From Rhodopirellula sp. (GTDB taxonomy: Bacteria; Planctomycetota; Planctomycetia; Pirellulales; Pirellulaceae), in the NCBI GenBank assembly GCA_002698965.1, contig PAAT01000126.1, forward strand, positions 1 through 34,469: a DNA stretch of 34,469 nucleotides. Direction: 5' to 3'. Positions 1 through 8,445 of the stretch are shown here, piece after piece. Numbering within the stretch: position 1 is the stretch's first letter; each line of letters begins with the position of its first letter. A program made the translations under genes and the position numbers. The notes under the pieces are model-generated. The model saw only the letters and a list, made by a program, of their open reading frames with translations, searched no databases and was not told where the DNA came from.

Positions 1-1127
1 CCCAGGTTGAACGAATCCTTGGCATCTCTATTGATGCGGATGAAGTAAAACGTATTCTGCTGACGCTAGGAAACACAGAGACCCAAAGCGACGACATTTC
101 ACTGACTGTGACACCGCCAACGTGGCGTAGAGATTTAACGCGAGAAGCCGATTTACTAGAAGAAATTGCCCGTATCCATGGTTACGAAAAGATTCCGGAA
201 GACGTCGGTGTCCCGATGGCTGCTTCCTTCAAAAGTGACTGGGATCGAGTCACCTCGAAGCTACGTACGACCATGACAGCCATGGGATTTGACGAATCAC
301 TAACGGCAAGTGTCGTCCCGGCCTCCTGGACACAAACATACAGTCCCTGGTCCGATAAAACACCTCTGCGGACGCTTTCACCCATGCTGAAAGGTGCTGA
401 CGCGCTGCGAACAAGTCTTGTGCCTAGCCTTCTGGAAGTACGCCGTATCAACCAATCCCTTGCGAACCCAAGTGTTGAACTGTTTGAAACGGCCAAGATC
501 TATCTGCCGACAGATAGCGGTTTGCCGCAGGAACAATGGACATTGGGGATCACCAGCGGACACGGATTCCAGCACCTGAAAGGCGTCATCGAAACGGCTT
601 TACGTTCACTAAAAATTGACCGTCCGTTAGATGTCGAAACAACAGCACAAGATTTACTACATGCTGACTATTGTGCTTCACTAACTTTAAACGGTGAGCA
701 CTTCGGTTTCCTTGGTGAAGTAAATGAAGCCGGACTTAAGGCCTTCTCATTACGCAGTCCAGCTAGCATTGCCGAAATCCGAATGGATTTACTGGTACAA
801 CACTCAACTCTAATCCCTCAGCATTCTCAACTAAGCAACTTCCCTGCGATAACGAGAGACCTGAATATTGTGCTCTCCGAATCCGTCCGTTGGGACGCTT
901 TGGAGGCTAGTGTACGGAGTGCCGTCGATGCCGAACAACTTGAAGATATCACCTATCAGGAAACCTATCGCGATCCTGAACGAGATGGGGCCGACGTAAA
1001 ACGAGTGCTGTTCACGGTAAAGCTTCGCCGAAGTGATCAAACCATGACCAACGAACAGGCCGACGGTGTGCGAAGTGAGATCGTCGCAGCCATTGAATCA
1101 CAGCTCGATGGAAAACTCCTGGGTTAA
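1..1127 (+). CDS. pheT: Phenylalanyl-tRNA synthetase beta subunit, C-terminal part (5' truncated by window edge)
   Basis: Charges tRNA(Phe) in the cytoplasm as part of the alpha2-beta2 synthetase. The reading frame is open from base 3, so the apparent GTG at 108 is an internal valine and the gene begins outside the window. The visible part starts in the B5 domain, with the typical VTPPTWRRDL...EADLLEEIARIHGYEKIP pattern near the beginning. It ends in the FDX-ACB anticodon-binding domain, which begins at LSNFPAITRDLNIV (about base 828) and runs to the stop. The catalytically inactive synthetase-like core lies between them. pheS should lie upstream. After the stop there are 113 bp before the next gene, so co-transcription is not obvious. 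Identification rests on the conserved motifs and I am confident of it. Confidence 0.96.
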   Translation, partial: QVERILGISIDADEVKRILLTLGNTETQSDDISLTVTPPTWRRDLTREADLLEEIARIHGYEKIPEDVGVPMAASFKSDWDRVTSKLRTTMTAMGFDESLTASVVPASWTQTYSPWSDKTPLRTLSPMLKGADALRTSLVPSLLEVRRINQSLANPSVELFETAKIYLPTDSGLPQEQWTLGITSGHGFQHLKGVIETALRSLKIDRPLDVETTAQDLLHADYCASLTLNGEHFGFLGEVNEAGLKAFSLRSPASIAEIRMDLLVQHSTLIPQHSQLSNFPAITRDLNIVLSESVRWDALEASVRSAVDAEQLEDITYQETYRDPERDGADVKRVLFTVKLRRSDQTMTNEQADGVRSEIVAAIESQLDGKLLG

Positions 1128-1240
1128 CCCCGGCGACCGTAGTGGCAACTGGGCTTGCCTAAAACGGCAATGTCCATCAAATTACCCATCCGCTCGTCAC
1201 GCTTATTTCTCGCTACCGTTACTGTAGGTGTCATCCGCCT

Positions 1241-2299
1241 GTGTCATTTTACGTCATACTGCTAGGGCTATTGTTCGCCCCGGATTCCAAAGCTGATTCG
1301 CCAATTGTCGTTCACTTTACTGCGCCGTGGTGTTCGGCTTGCCAGCAAATGAAACCTGGTATCGCATCACTAAAGCAGGACGGCTATGACATTCGAATTG
1401 TGGATGTCACAAAAAATGAGTCGCTCGTAAAACGTTATGGTGTCAAAGAGCTCCCAACCACCGTGATCCTACGAAAGGGCCGGATTGAAGATCGACGAAT
1501 TGGCTACCTAACAGAGCAAAAGCTACACACCTTTATTGACTCAATAAAGGCCTCCAAAGAGAAACCAAAGGTGAGCCATTCAGTATCTACTATTTCCCGA
1601 ACCCCCATCGTCGATGGCCCCTTCGAAAAAGCATCCCATTCCCGCTGGATGACTGTCAACCGGGCGCGAATACAACCCCTCACCCAAATGCTATCTCCTT
1701 CCGTTGGACGCCAACTTCTGCGTGCCACTGTTCGAATCAAATTAAACGATGCCTCCGGGATCTCATATGGCAGTGGAACTATCATTCATTCGCAACCAGG
1801 TCGGGCTCTGATTGCCACTTGCGGACATTTGTTCCGCGATGGAAAAGATAAAATGACTGTCCGTGTTGATGTGTTTTATCCAGGTGGTATGAAACAGGTT
1901 AAGGGACAAGTTCTTATCTATGATGCCAACGAATACGATGTGGCTCTGGTAACCATTCCTTTTGATGGCGGGATTACTCCGGTCAAGATTGCTGTTCCCG
2001 GAATGACTGCTAAAGAGCAGCGCGTCATCTCTTCGGGTAGTAATGGTGGAGCAAGGCCATCGCTCGAGCGAACAGTCATCAAATCGATTAACCGTTATGA
2101 AGGGCCGGATAACATTCAAATTCACGGCGCTCCTGTTGGCGGGCGCAGTGGCGGTGGCTTAGTCAATCAAGACGGCCAACTAATTGGAATTTGCAATGCT
2201 GCAGACCATGAAGACAACGAGGGTTTTTATGTCAGTTCAAGGTATATCACCCTGATGATGCAACGACTGGGGATTGATGACCTGATTCGGAATCAGTAA
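1241..2299 (+). CDS. Exported thioredoxin-fold / trypsin-like serine protease fusion protein
   Basis: A 352-residue protein with two modules. Residues 1-19 look like a short signal peptide (hydrophobic VILLGLLFA, then SKADS). Residues about 20-105 form a thioredoxin fold with WCSAC (C31, C34) and the cis-proline loop LPT (P72). After a linker, residues about 155-345 resemble an S1-type protease: H196 in CGHLF, D233 in YDVAL and S303 in GGRSGGGL are the likely triad. Each module is familiar, but their fusion is uncommon. By inference it acts in the periplasm or outside, perhaps coupling disulfide chemistry to proteolysis. The start is GTG; no ATG in frame lies between it and the upstream stop at 1160. 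An ATG at 1170 in another frame encodes a more basic leader, so a start-site or frameshift problem is possible. It converges on the XRE gene. Confidence 0.85.
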   Translation: MSFYVILLGLLFAPDSKADSPIVVHFTAPWCSACQQMKPGIASLKQDGYDIRIVDVTKNESLVKRYGVKELPTTVILRKGRIEDRRIGYLTEQKLHTFIDSIKASKEKPKVSHSVSTISRTPIVDGPFEKASHSRWMTVNRARIQPLTQMLSPSVGRQLLRATVRIKLNDASGISYGSGTIIHSQPGRALIATCGHLFRDGKDKMTVRVDVFYPGGMKQVKGQVLIYDANEYDVALVTIPFDGGITPVKIAVPGMTAKEQRVISSGSNGGARPSLERTVIKSINRYEGPDNIQIHGAPVGGRSGGGLVNQDGQLIGICNAADHEDNEGFYVSSRYITLMMQRLGIDDLIRNQ

Positions 2300-2320
2300 A
2301 TAGGCACGTTGTTTCCGTGC
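2282..2320 (+). terminator. Possible hairpins at the end of the thioredoxin-protease gene
   Basis: Two small inverted repeats sit around the stop codon. CTGATT/AATCAG (2282-2296, 3-nt loop) overlaps the last codons, and GCACG/CGTGC (2304-2320, 7-nt loop) follows the stop. Neither has a clear T tract, so this is only a weak candidate transcription end before the convergent regulator gene. Confidence 0.25.
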
Positions 2321-2378
2321 GGAGCGGCTCTCAATTATTTGAACTCGGGATCAGAGAACGATTGAAGGCCATTCAACC

Positions 2379-2945
2379 TTAGAGGTCAACCCGCATTGGC
2401 CGTTCAGCAACACGACCAACTTCGTCCGGCCCACGACGTTGGCCATATTGTGGCCAGGCTGCCAGACCGTCAAGCTCGGGCATGAGTTCAACAAGCTGGC
2501 TCACTAGTGTCTCCGTCAAAGCACACATCTTCTCTGAAGACGCTTCCTCCTGAAGACTCATGGCACTACGCATGATTCGTACCATAGCAGCCCGCTTTTT
2601 AACTGGGTTTTCCAGGGTGGATTCTGGTTCTTCAATAAGATTTACAACGGGGACATCCAGAGCTTTGCTCCAGTTTGCTAATTCTGTGAGCGTCAGATTG
2701 GCCGTTGGTTTTTCCTGCTTACGCAGTGTGCGAACATCGATACCTGTATGGCGAGCAACACTTCGCAGTGTCATTTCCTGTTGTTCGCGTACAAAAGCAA
2801 TCCGGTTCATCGGACGGTCGGCCTGTTCCACTGGTAAGGAAAACTTCCGCTTATGGCGATGTGGTTTCGCCTCCACTTTATTTCTTTTCCTGGAAGCCGG
2901 GGCCAGCGCGTCTAGAAGATTGAATTGAAGATCAACAGTTGCCAT
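2379..2945 (-). CDS. XRE-like helix-turn-helix transcriptional regulator
   Basis: A 188-residue cytoplasmic protein. A basic, probably disordered N-terminus (residues about 18-36, rich in K, R and H) precedes a Cro/C1-type helix-turn-helix at about 47-105. Typical features there are IAFVREQQEMTLRSVARHTG, the recognition-helix segment VRTLRKQE, and the closing LANWSKALDVPVVNL. The C-terminal region (about 115-170) looks helical and may mediate dimerisation. No ligand domain is recognisable and no target is known. It is transcribed away from hisI. The perfect inverted repeat in its own upstream region (2998-3019) could be an operator, which would fit autoregulation, but this is inference. A purine-rich GAGGG lies about 10 nt before the ATG. 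Confidence 0.75.
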   Translation of the reverse strand: MATVDLQFNLLDALAPASRKRNKVEAKPHRHKRKFSLPVEQADRPMNRIAFVREQQEMTLRSVARHTGIDVRTLRKQEKPTANLTLTELANWSKALDVPVVNLIEEPESTLENPVKKRAAMVRIMRSAMSLQEEASSEKMCALTETLVSQLVELMPELDGLAAWPQYGQRRGPDEVGRVAERPMRVDL

Positions 2946-2997
2946 GGGAACCTACCCTCTTTCGTTCGATACCGGATTTGTTTCTTACCCCCGTTAG

Positions 2998-3019
2998 ACG
3001 CGCTCTAAGCCCTGCGCGT
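2998..3019. promoter_or_regulatory. Inverted repeat upstream of the XRE gene (candidate operator or leader hairpin)
   Basis: Perfect 6-bp arms ACGCGC/GCGCGT are separated by 10 nt. They lie 53 bp upstream of the XRE start codon in the divergent region shared with hisI. Arm centres are 16 bp apart, about one and a half helical turns. The repeat could be bound by the dimeric regulator or fold in the transcript leader. Nothing further supports either reading. Confidence 0.3.
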
Positions 3020-3031
3020 TCCATAGAAAAA

Positions 3032-3126
3032 TAAAAAAACCGTTAATTCTTTCCTAACCCTTAAAAACGCCCCCGAACAAGGCCCGTCTTCAATCCAAAT
3101 CGACGACCATCCTGTTAAAAAAACCG
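3032..3126 (+). repeat. Pair of 11-bp direct repeats with A7 tracts in the XRE-hisI intergenic region
   Basis: The motif TAAAAAAACCG occurs identically at 3032-3042 and 3116-3126, 84 bp apart, roughly eight helical turns. Further A runs (3026-3030, 3063-3067) lie nearby. Such tracts bend DNA and could bind a dimeric factor, but chance similarity of A-rich DNA cannot be excluded. Confidence 0.35.
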
Positions 3127-3160
3127 CGTATGCGTTCAGTTCGTTTCCTGTTTAACATGG

Positions 3161-3189
3161 TTACAAATCACGAGAGAAGTCTTCATAAT
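3161..3189 (+). promoter_or_regulatory. Possible sigma70-like promoter for hisI
   Basis: TTACAA (3161-3166), a 17-bp spacer and CATAAT (3184-3189) lie 36 bp before the hisI ATG. The -10 matches five of six consensus bases but the -35 is poor, so this is a weak prediction. Confidence 0.25.
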
Positions 3190-3224
3190 GAACAGACGAA
3201 AATTACCAATCTTTTGAGAATTCA

Positions 3225-3617
3225 ATGTCTTCCGACGCCAACTTAAATCGCCCCGACTTTTCCCGTAATAACGGATTATTACCAGCCATTGCACAGGATG
3301 CCGATTCTGGCAAAGTTCTGATGCTGGCCTGGATGAATGCCGAAGCCTATGAGGAAACGCTTCGTACCGGTCGTGGGGTTTATTTCAGCCGGAGCCGAAA
3401 TAAACTCTGGTACAAAGGTGAAGAAAGCGGGCATGTGCAAAAAGTTGTGCAATTACTCGTGGACTGCGATCGTGATGCCATTCTGATGCGAGTTCGCCAG
3501 CAAGGAGCCGCATGCCATGAAGGTTATGAAACCTGCTTCTTTAGCGAAGTAACTGACAAAGGTTTAAACATCATTGCAGAACGATTAGTAAATCCCGACG
3601 ACGTTTACAATAAATAA
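3225..3617 (+). CDS. hisI: Phosphoribosyl-AMP cyclohydrolase (histidine biosynthesis)
   Basis: Opens the adenine ring of phosphoribosyl-AMP, the third step of histidine synthesis, in the cytoplasm. At 130 residues it is a stand-alone HisI without the HisE pyrophosphohydrolase domain. The family signature is complete: LMLAWMN (about 33-38), the [14 protein letters not shown] loop, VDCDRD with metal-binding D80, D82 and D84, and zinc ligands C81, C97 and C104. The C81-C97-C104 spacing of 16 and 7 matches the known archaeal enzyme. The ATG follows TTGAGAATTCA without a clear Shine-Dalgarno sequence. No other his gene is visible here. It is followed after 25 bp by a RidA-family gene on the same strand, so the two are probably co-transcribed. 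Confidence 0.96.
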   Translation: MSSDANLNRPDFSRNNGLLPAIAQDADSGKVLMLAWMNAEAYEETLRTGRGVYFSRSRNKLWYKGEESGHVQKVVQLLVDCDRDAILMRVRQQGAACHEGYETCFFSEVTDKGLNIIAERLVNPDDVYNK

Positions 3618-3642
3618 TCCAAGCTGACAAAGGAATACAACC

Positions 3643-4110
3643 ATGAGTGCTGATGCCAAAATCCAAGAACTAGGTCTGGAACTACCTCCTGCTCCAAAAC
3701 CAGGCGGGGTCTACAAGCCTGTCGTAATCAGTGGCAACATGTGTTATGTATCCGGACATGGCCCACTCCGTCCTGATGGCACCATGTTTACTGGCCGAGT
3801 TGGTGATGACGTCGATCTGGAATACGGATATCAATCAGCCCGCCAAACCGGTCTGGCTATCCTTGCCACGTTAAAAGCAAACTTAGGTAGCCTTGATCGA
3901 ATCAATAAAGTTGTCAAAACTTTGGGAATGGTCAACTGCAGCCCGGACTTTGGTCAGCAGCCTAAGGTCATCAATGGATATAGCGATCTGCTAGCTGAAG
4001 TATTCGGACCTGACAATGGCGTTGGAGCGCGAAGTGCTGTTGGCATGGGAGCCCTGCCTGGAAACATCACCACCGAAATTGAAGTCATTTTTGAATTGAA
4101 TGACGAATAA
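3643..4110 (+). CDS. RidA/YjgF/YER057c/UK114 family protein (enamine/imine deaminase family)
   Basis: A 155-residue small cytoplasmic protein of the RidA superfamily, members of which hydrolyse reactive enamine/imine intermediates of amino acid metabolism. Recognisable features are the [14 protein letters not shown] strand-turn near the start, [24 protein letters not shown] in the middle, and the C-terminal [13 protein letters not shown]...EIEVIFEL. The last contains the conserved arginine and glutamate. It is longer than classical RidA (about 128 residues), matching a larger subgroup whose substrate is unknown, so deaminase activity is not certain. A good Shine-Dalgarno AAGGAA lies 8 nt before the ATG. 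It sits between hisI and metG, 25 bp after the first and 41 bp before the second. Confidence 0.92.
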   Translation: MSADAKIQELGLELPPAPKPGGVYKPVVISGNMCYVSGHGPLRPDGTMFTGRVGDDVDLEYGYQSARQTGLAILATLKANLGSLDRINKVVKTLGMVNCSPDFGQQPKVINGYSDLLAEVFGPDNGVGARSAVGMGALPGNITTEIEVIFELNDE

Positions 4111-4151
4111 GCAACCCAGTTACTTCTTATCGAACAGCTTTGAGAACACGA

Positions 4152-6200
4152 ATGGCCGACCCTCGCAAAATCCTCGTAACTTCCGCATTGCCATATGCGA
4201 ATGGCCCCATTCATATCGGGCATCTCGTGGAATACATCCAAACCGATATTTGGGTAAAATTCCAAAAGTTACGTGGCAACGAATGCATTTATCTGTGTGC
4301 TGACGACACCCACGGTACCGCCATTATGATGAGTGCTCAGCGAACCGGCTGTACGGAAGAAGAATGGATTGCGAGAATCTCAGACGAACACCAGCGCGAT
4401 TTCGCTGGTTTTGGAATTGAGTTTGAAAACTACGGTAGCACTAACAGCCCCGAGAACTACGAGCTTTGCAAACAGTTCTGGCAATCTTTTCGAGATGCCG
4501 GTCTGATCAGACAAGAAGCCGTTACTCAGCTTTTTGATGATGAAAAGGGAATTTTCCTCGCCGACCGGTTTGTTCGTGGAACGTGTCCAAAATGTGGTGC
4601 GGAAGAACAGTATGGCGATAGCTGCGATCAATGCGGAGCAACATACAGCGCTCGTGAAATCGTCAATCCAGTCAGCACTCTTTCCGGTACGATGCCTTCT
4701 GTAAAAACTGCGGACCATCTGTTCATTCAGATTGAAGAGTTACACGGATTTCTTGAAGAGTGGACTCAATCCGGTGATCATCTGCAAAGTGAAATTGCAA
4801 ATTATCTAAAGGGACATTTTCTTAATGAACCTCTCCGCGACTGGGACGTATCACGACCACAGCCATATTTTGGTTTCGAGATTCCCGACGCTCCAGGTCA
4901 TTTCTGGTTCGTTTGGTTTGATGCCCCGATTGGTTACATGGCATCAACAAAGCAATACTGTGATCGAACTGGTGACGACTTCAATCAATGGTGGAAAAAC
5001 CCGGATACTGAAATTCATCATTTCATCGGCAAAGACATTACTTACTTTCATACCTTGTTCTGGCCTGCCATGTTGAAGGTTGCCGAATTCACTCTGCCAA
5101 CAAAAATTCACATCCATGGATTTCTAACCGTCGATGGCCGCAAGATGTCGAAGCGGGATGGCACATTCGTGAAAGCGGAAACATTTCTGAAACACCTCAA
5201 CCCAGCAGCACTCCGATATTACTACGCAGCCAAGCTCAATAACCGAGTCGAAGATCTGGATCTGAACCTCAAAGAATTCACGGCGAAGGTGAATACGGAC
5301 CTAGTCGGCAAAGTCGTAAATCTGGCAAGTCGTACCGCGAAGTTCGTTGAGGATCTTGGCTTGTCGACCGAATATCCGGACGATGGCGGTTTGTTCAATC
5401 AGGGAGCAGAAGCCGGTGAAGCAATCGCGGCTGCATACGAGAACTGTGACTTTAATCGTGCCATGCGATTGATCATGGAGTTGGCTGACCGGGCAAATCC
5501 ATTTGTGGAAAACCGCGAACCCTGGAACCTCCGCAAAGATCCTGAGCGACAGCAGGAATTACAGGACGTGTGTACTGTCGCCCTAAACCTATTCCGCCAA
5601 ATCGCGATTTACTTACAACCGGTGCTACCGGAAATTGCAGAAAAGACGAGCTCGCTGCTAGGAGATCCAATCACGTATTGGGAGCAGGCAGCCACTCCAT
5701 TAACCGGTACGCCGGTCGCAAAATTTGAACACATGATGAAACGTATTGAAGAGAAAGATGTAGATGCCATGATCGATGAATCAAAAGAAGAAAACGCAGC
5801 AGCGGCCGCTGAAGCGAATACCACGCAATACAATGACAGCGCTCAGCCTTTAATTGACGAACCACTTGCCGAGGAGATCACCTTTGACGAATTCGTCAAA
5901 ATCGATCTGCGGGTAGCCCGTGTCGTGAAAGCGGAACATGTTGAAGAAGCCAATAAGCTTCTCAAGCTAACATTAAGTCTTGGTGGCGATGAAACTCGTC
6001 AGGTCTTTGCCGGTATTAAAAAGGCATATAACCCCGAAGACCTTGAAGGACGTCTGGTCGTTATGGTCGCCAATTTGGCGCCTCGCAAGATGCGGTTTGG
6101 AATGAGTGAAGGGATGATTACAGCCGCCGGCCCAGGTGGTGAGGATGTATTCATGCTAAACATTGATGAAGGCGCTCAGCCTGGACAACGGGTCCACTAG
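4152..6200 (+). CDS. metG: Methionyl-tRNA synthetase with C-terminal tRNA-binding domain
   Basis: Charges initiator and elongator tRNA(Met). At 682 residues it has the class I catalytic signature HIGH (residues 21-24) and KMSKR (about 331-335, serine of KMSKS replaced by arginine). A four-cysteine zinc knuckle (C145, C148, C158, C161) is present, followed by a helical anticodon-binding region. An acidic, alanine-rich linker (about 540-575) leads to a Trbp111-type OB-fold tRNA-binding domain (about 576-682), seen in [14 protein letters not shown] and [15 protein letters not shown] chose the ATG at 4152, giving [19 protein letters not shown]; a TTG at 4140 is also in frame but less likely. The stop is only 3 bp from the stop of the convergent channel gene. 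Confidence 0.96.
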   Translation: MADPRKILVTSALPYANGPIHIGHLVEYIQTDIWVKFQKLRGNECIYLCADDTHGTAIMMSAQRTGCTEEEWIARISDEHQRDFAGFGIEFENYGSTNSPENYELCKQFWQSFRDAGLIRQEAVTQLFDDEKGIFLADRFVRGTCPKCGAEEQYGDSCDQCGATYSAREIVNPVSTLSGTMPSVKTADHLFIQIEELHGFLEEWTQSGDHLQSEIANYLKGHFLNEPLRDWDVSRPQPYFGFEIPDAPGHFWFVWFDAPIGYMASTKQYCDRTGDDFNQWWKNPDTEIHHFIGKDITYFHTLFWPAMLKVAEFTLPTKIHIHGFLTVDGRKMSKRDGTFVKAETFLKHLNPAALRYYYAAKLNNRVEDLDLNLKEFTAKVNTDLVGKVVNLASRTAKFVEDLGLSTEYPDDGGLFNQGAEAGEAIAAAYENCDFNRAMRLIMELADRANPFVENREPWNLRKDPERQQELQDVCTVALNLFRQIAIYLQPVLPEIAEKTSSLLGDPITYWEQAATPLTGTPVAKFEHMMKRIEEKDVDAMIDESKEENAAAAAEANTTQYNDSAQPLIDEPLAEEITFDEFVKIDLRVARVVKAEHVEEANKLLKLTLSLGGDETRQVFAGIKKAYNPEDLEGRLVVMVANLAPRKMRFGMSEGMITAAGPGGEDVFMLNIDEGAQPGQRVH

Positions 6201-6203
6201 CTG

Positions 6204-7589
6204 TTACCCATCCGCTTCAGCCGCACCTAATCGCTTTCCGTCGGTGATGACGGTAACCGGGGGGAAGTCTTCTTTTGCAAGGTGACCTGTGACTGCTGAT
6301 GCTGCGTCCAAACCATGATCATGCGGGCTATCAAATCGTAGCGTAGCGTAATCAACGTGATTCTCTTCCTGAAATAAGTGCAGGGTTTGCGTTGGAAACG
6401 CAAACTGAACTCCCAATCTCTGGGCAACACGCATAATGTCTGTCAGCAATCGATGACGTTCACGTAACTCCGTTGGCCAGTCCGTACACTCAAAAAACAT
6501 GTACAAAAGAATATCGATACTACTGGCCGCAAGATCATTCACATAAACCTGAAAGTAGTCCTTCCTGGTATAAGGATGTCTACGGATAATCTCCCGAATG
6601 GCTTCACAAAATGCCTCGAGTTGCTCGGGGGTCGTATCATACTGGACTCCCAGTTTCGTCGTGAACCTTCGGAATTCACGTTTACCCATATTATCGACCA
6701 CGGCAGTCGTGAGACGGCTGTTCGGCAAGACAATTACGGAATTGTAGAAAGTGCGAACGCGAGTACTTCTCATACCCACATTTTCCACCGTCCCTTCAAC
6801 TCCATCGGAAACGATCCAGTCACCAATTTCAAACGGTCGGTCTGCAAGAACCGTTAGAGAACCAAATAAATTACTAAGCGTATCTTGTGATGCAAATGCC
6901 AGGGCGGCGCCCCCAATTCCAAGACCACCAATCAAAGCAGTTACATCTAATTGGAATACATCCGCAAACAAGACCAGCCCTACACAGATGGAGAATGCTT
7001 TAAGTGCTTTTCTCACCAGCGGAATCAGGAGATCATCAAATTTGGTTTCTGTACCTGCCGCTTTTCGAGTGATGACTGTCGCGATCCAGTCGATAAACCG
7101 AAAAGCAGTCCATACCGAAGCAACCACCGTAAAGAACTTAAGTGCTACGGTGACAATCAACAATAAACTTAATGGCAAGCCCAGACAAAACGCACCCCAA
7201 TACCATACAACTGCCTGGGTGAGTAAACCAACAGGTTTCCAGACTTTTCGCTCTCGCTTTTGATCGTCCGGTGTATCAGCCTCTTTTTGATCACGACGAA
7301 TCCAACGCACAATGATCGTCAGCAAGTTACGTACACTGAGATCCGCTAAAAAGCCAAAAAAGATCAGTACCAAACAACCAATCCACTGGTAATCGGCTAA
7401 AAGAAAGTGGGTCGTATGTAAGGACTCTGGAAAAAACTCCTTAAAACCTTCAGCCCAAGCTTCATGCAACTCGAGCGTTGAATTCAAATTTAATTTTAGG
7501 TCTGTTTCTTCCTGAGCTCGCGCCACACCAGGAAAGGTAAACATTCCCAACAAACTAATGCAAAATACAAGTTGCTTTAAGAATCGCAT
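6204..7589 (-). CDS. MscS-family small-conductance mechanosensitive channel
   Basis: A 461-residue inner-membrane channel that should open on membrane tension to release solutes during osmotic downshock. Residues 1-25 look like a cleavable signal peptide ending in VARA. Hydrophobic segments follow at about 68-88, 120-147, 150-172 and 195-215. The pore-lining helix TALIGGLGIGGAALAFASQD (217-236) has the small-residue packing pattern of MscS. The MscS beta domain follows (about 245-310): LADRPFEIGDWIV, EGTVENVGMRSTRVRT, VIVLPNS. The C-terminal alpha/beta part is cytoplasmic. It is longer than E. coli MscS (286 residues), because of an exported N-terminal section of about 60 residues before the first helix. 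It lies downstream of the ABC permease gene on the same strand with a 73-bp gap that may hold its own promoter. Confidence 0.93.
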   Translation of the reverse strand: MRFLKQLVFCISLLGMFTFPGVARAQEETDLKLNLNSTLELHEAWAEGFKEFFPESLHTTHFLLADYQWIGCLVLIFFGFLADLSVRNLLTIIVRWIRRDQKEADTPDDQKRERKVWKPVGLLTQAVVWYWGAFCLGLPLSLLLIVTVALKFFTVVASVWTAFRFIDWIATVITRKAAGTETKFDDLLIPLVRKALKAFSICVGLVLFADVFQLDVTALIGGLGIGGAALAFASQDTLSNLFGSLTVLADRPFEIGDWIVSDGVEGTVENVGMRSTRVRTFYNSVIVLPNSRLTTAVVDNMGKREFRRFTTKLGVQYDTTPEQLEAFCEAIREIIRRHPYTRKDYFQVYVNDLAASSIDILLYMFFECTDWPTELRERHRLLTDIMRVAQRLGVQFAFPTQTLHLFQEENHVDYATLRFDSPHDHGLDAASAVTGHLAKEDFPPVTVITDGKRLGAAEADG

Positions 7590-7626
7590 GGCAGACTTCC
7601 CCGATTAAATCGCTTTTATCGGGCAA

Positions 7627-7655
7627 AGTATAACAATCTCGCCCGCTTTAACGAC
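7627..7655 (-). promoter_or_regulatory. Possible promoter for the MscS-family gene
   Basis: On the minus strand TATACT (7632-7627) is a five-of-six match to the -10 element. A weak -35 (GTCGTT) lies 17 bp upstream, and the start codon is 37 bp downstream. A 6-bp inverted repeat CCCGAT/ATCGGG (7600-7623) lies in the predicted leader. It has no T tract on the transcript side, so I do not call it a terminator. Confidence 0.3.
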
Positions 7656-7662
7656 AGGCTAA

Positions 7663-8445
7663 TTAGCCCTGATGGAGCGGATAAGCCCAACGAGAAAGAA
7701 TCGTCTTACCAACCAGTGCCGTCAGACCGACCATAAGAATGCCAAGCAAAGTCGAGAGTAGAATACTTGCATATAACACCTCCACCTGGAAATTCTGATT
7801 GCTCATAAAGATAAAATAACCTAAGCCTCGGCTGTCTATGTCATGGCCCGCCATATATTCTCCAACAACGGCACCGACAATCGTTAACCCTGAGGAGATT
7901 CTTGCCCCAGTTAAAAGGTAAGGCACCGCATTCGGCAATTTTAGTTTGAATAATAGATCTGAACGACTAGCCTGATACAAATGCATTAGCTCTGTTAATC
8001 CAACATCAACCGTCGTCAGCCCAGTGGTCACATTGGTCACTACAGGAAAAATACTAATCACCGTCACGATGACCACCACACTACTCAATCCTCCACCAAA
8101 CCAAATGATCACCAAAGGAGCAATGGCAACGATGGGAACCGTTTGCAGTAAGATCATATAAGGATAGATGCTCTGTTTCGCCAATTTCGATATTGAGAAG
8201 AGTAATGCGAGTGTCACCCCCAAACAAATCGAAATAGCAAAACCGCTTAATGCTGCCAAGCCAGTGACAAATGTCGCTTTCATTAGGTCATCCAACTTCT
8301 TCCAGCTTTCCTCCGCAATTTCCAACGGACTGGGCAGAATAATTCGTTTGATCTCGAACACATAGTCTGCTAACTGCCAAACCAACAGTACAAAAATCAG
8401 GAACAGCACTGGTAGCAGAAATTGGCGAATCTCATTGCGGCTCAT
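7663..8445 (-). CDS. ABC transporter permease (SsuC/TauC/ThiX-like)
   Basis: A 260-residue inner-membrane subunit of an uptake transporter. About six hydrophobic helices are visible, the first at about 11-30 and the last at about 225-250. The EAA loop that contacts the ATPase is recognisable around residues 150-185, with SRSDLLFKLKLPNAVPYLLTGARIS. This arrangement is typical of the BPD_transp_1 family that carries nitrate, sulfonates, taurine or thiamine precursors. Its ATG overlaps the ATPase gene's TGA by 4 bp (ATGA), implying translational coupling. Substrate cannot be read from the permease; the NMT1-type binding protein at 9763-10743 is the probable partner. Confidence 0.92.
   Translation of the reverse strand: MSRNEIRQFLLPVLFLIFVLLVWQLADYVFEIKRIILPSPLEIAEESWKKLDDLMKATFVTGLAALSGFAISICLGVTLALLFSISKLAKQSIYPYMILLQTVPIVAIAPLVIIWFGGGLSSVVVIVTVISIFPVVTNVTTGLTTVDVGLTELMHLYQASRSDLLFKLKLPNAVPYLLTGARISSGLTIVGAVVGEYMAGHDIDSRGLGYFIFMSNQNFQVEVLYASILLSTLLGILMVGLTALVGKTILSRWAYPLHQG

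Noticed and set aside
1155..1170. TTGCC/GGCAA hairpin after pheT as a terminator
   Set aside because: Only five base pairs and no T tract on the plus strand.
2362..2376. TTGAA/TTCAA inverted repeat after the XRE gene as a terminator
   Set aside because: Weak A/T-rich stem of five pairs without a T tract.
7657..7668. Perfect 12-bp palindrome GGCTAATTAGCC as an operator
   Set aside because: It overlaps the stop codon of the permease gene and lies upstream of the proposed mscS -35; one short palindrome in AT-rich DNA is easily fortuitous.
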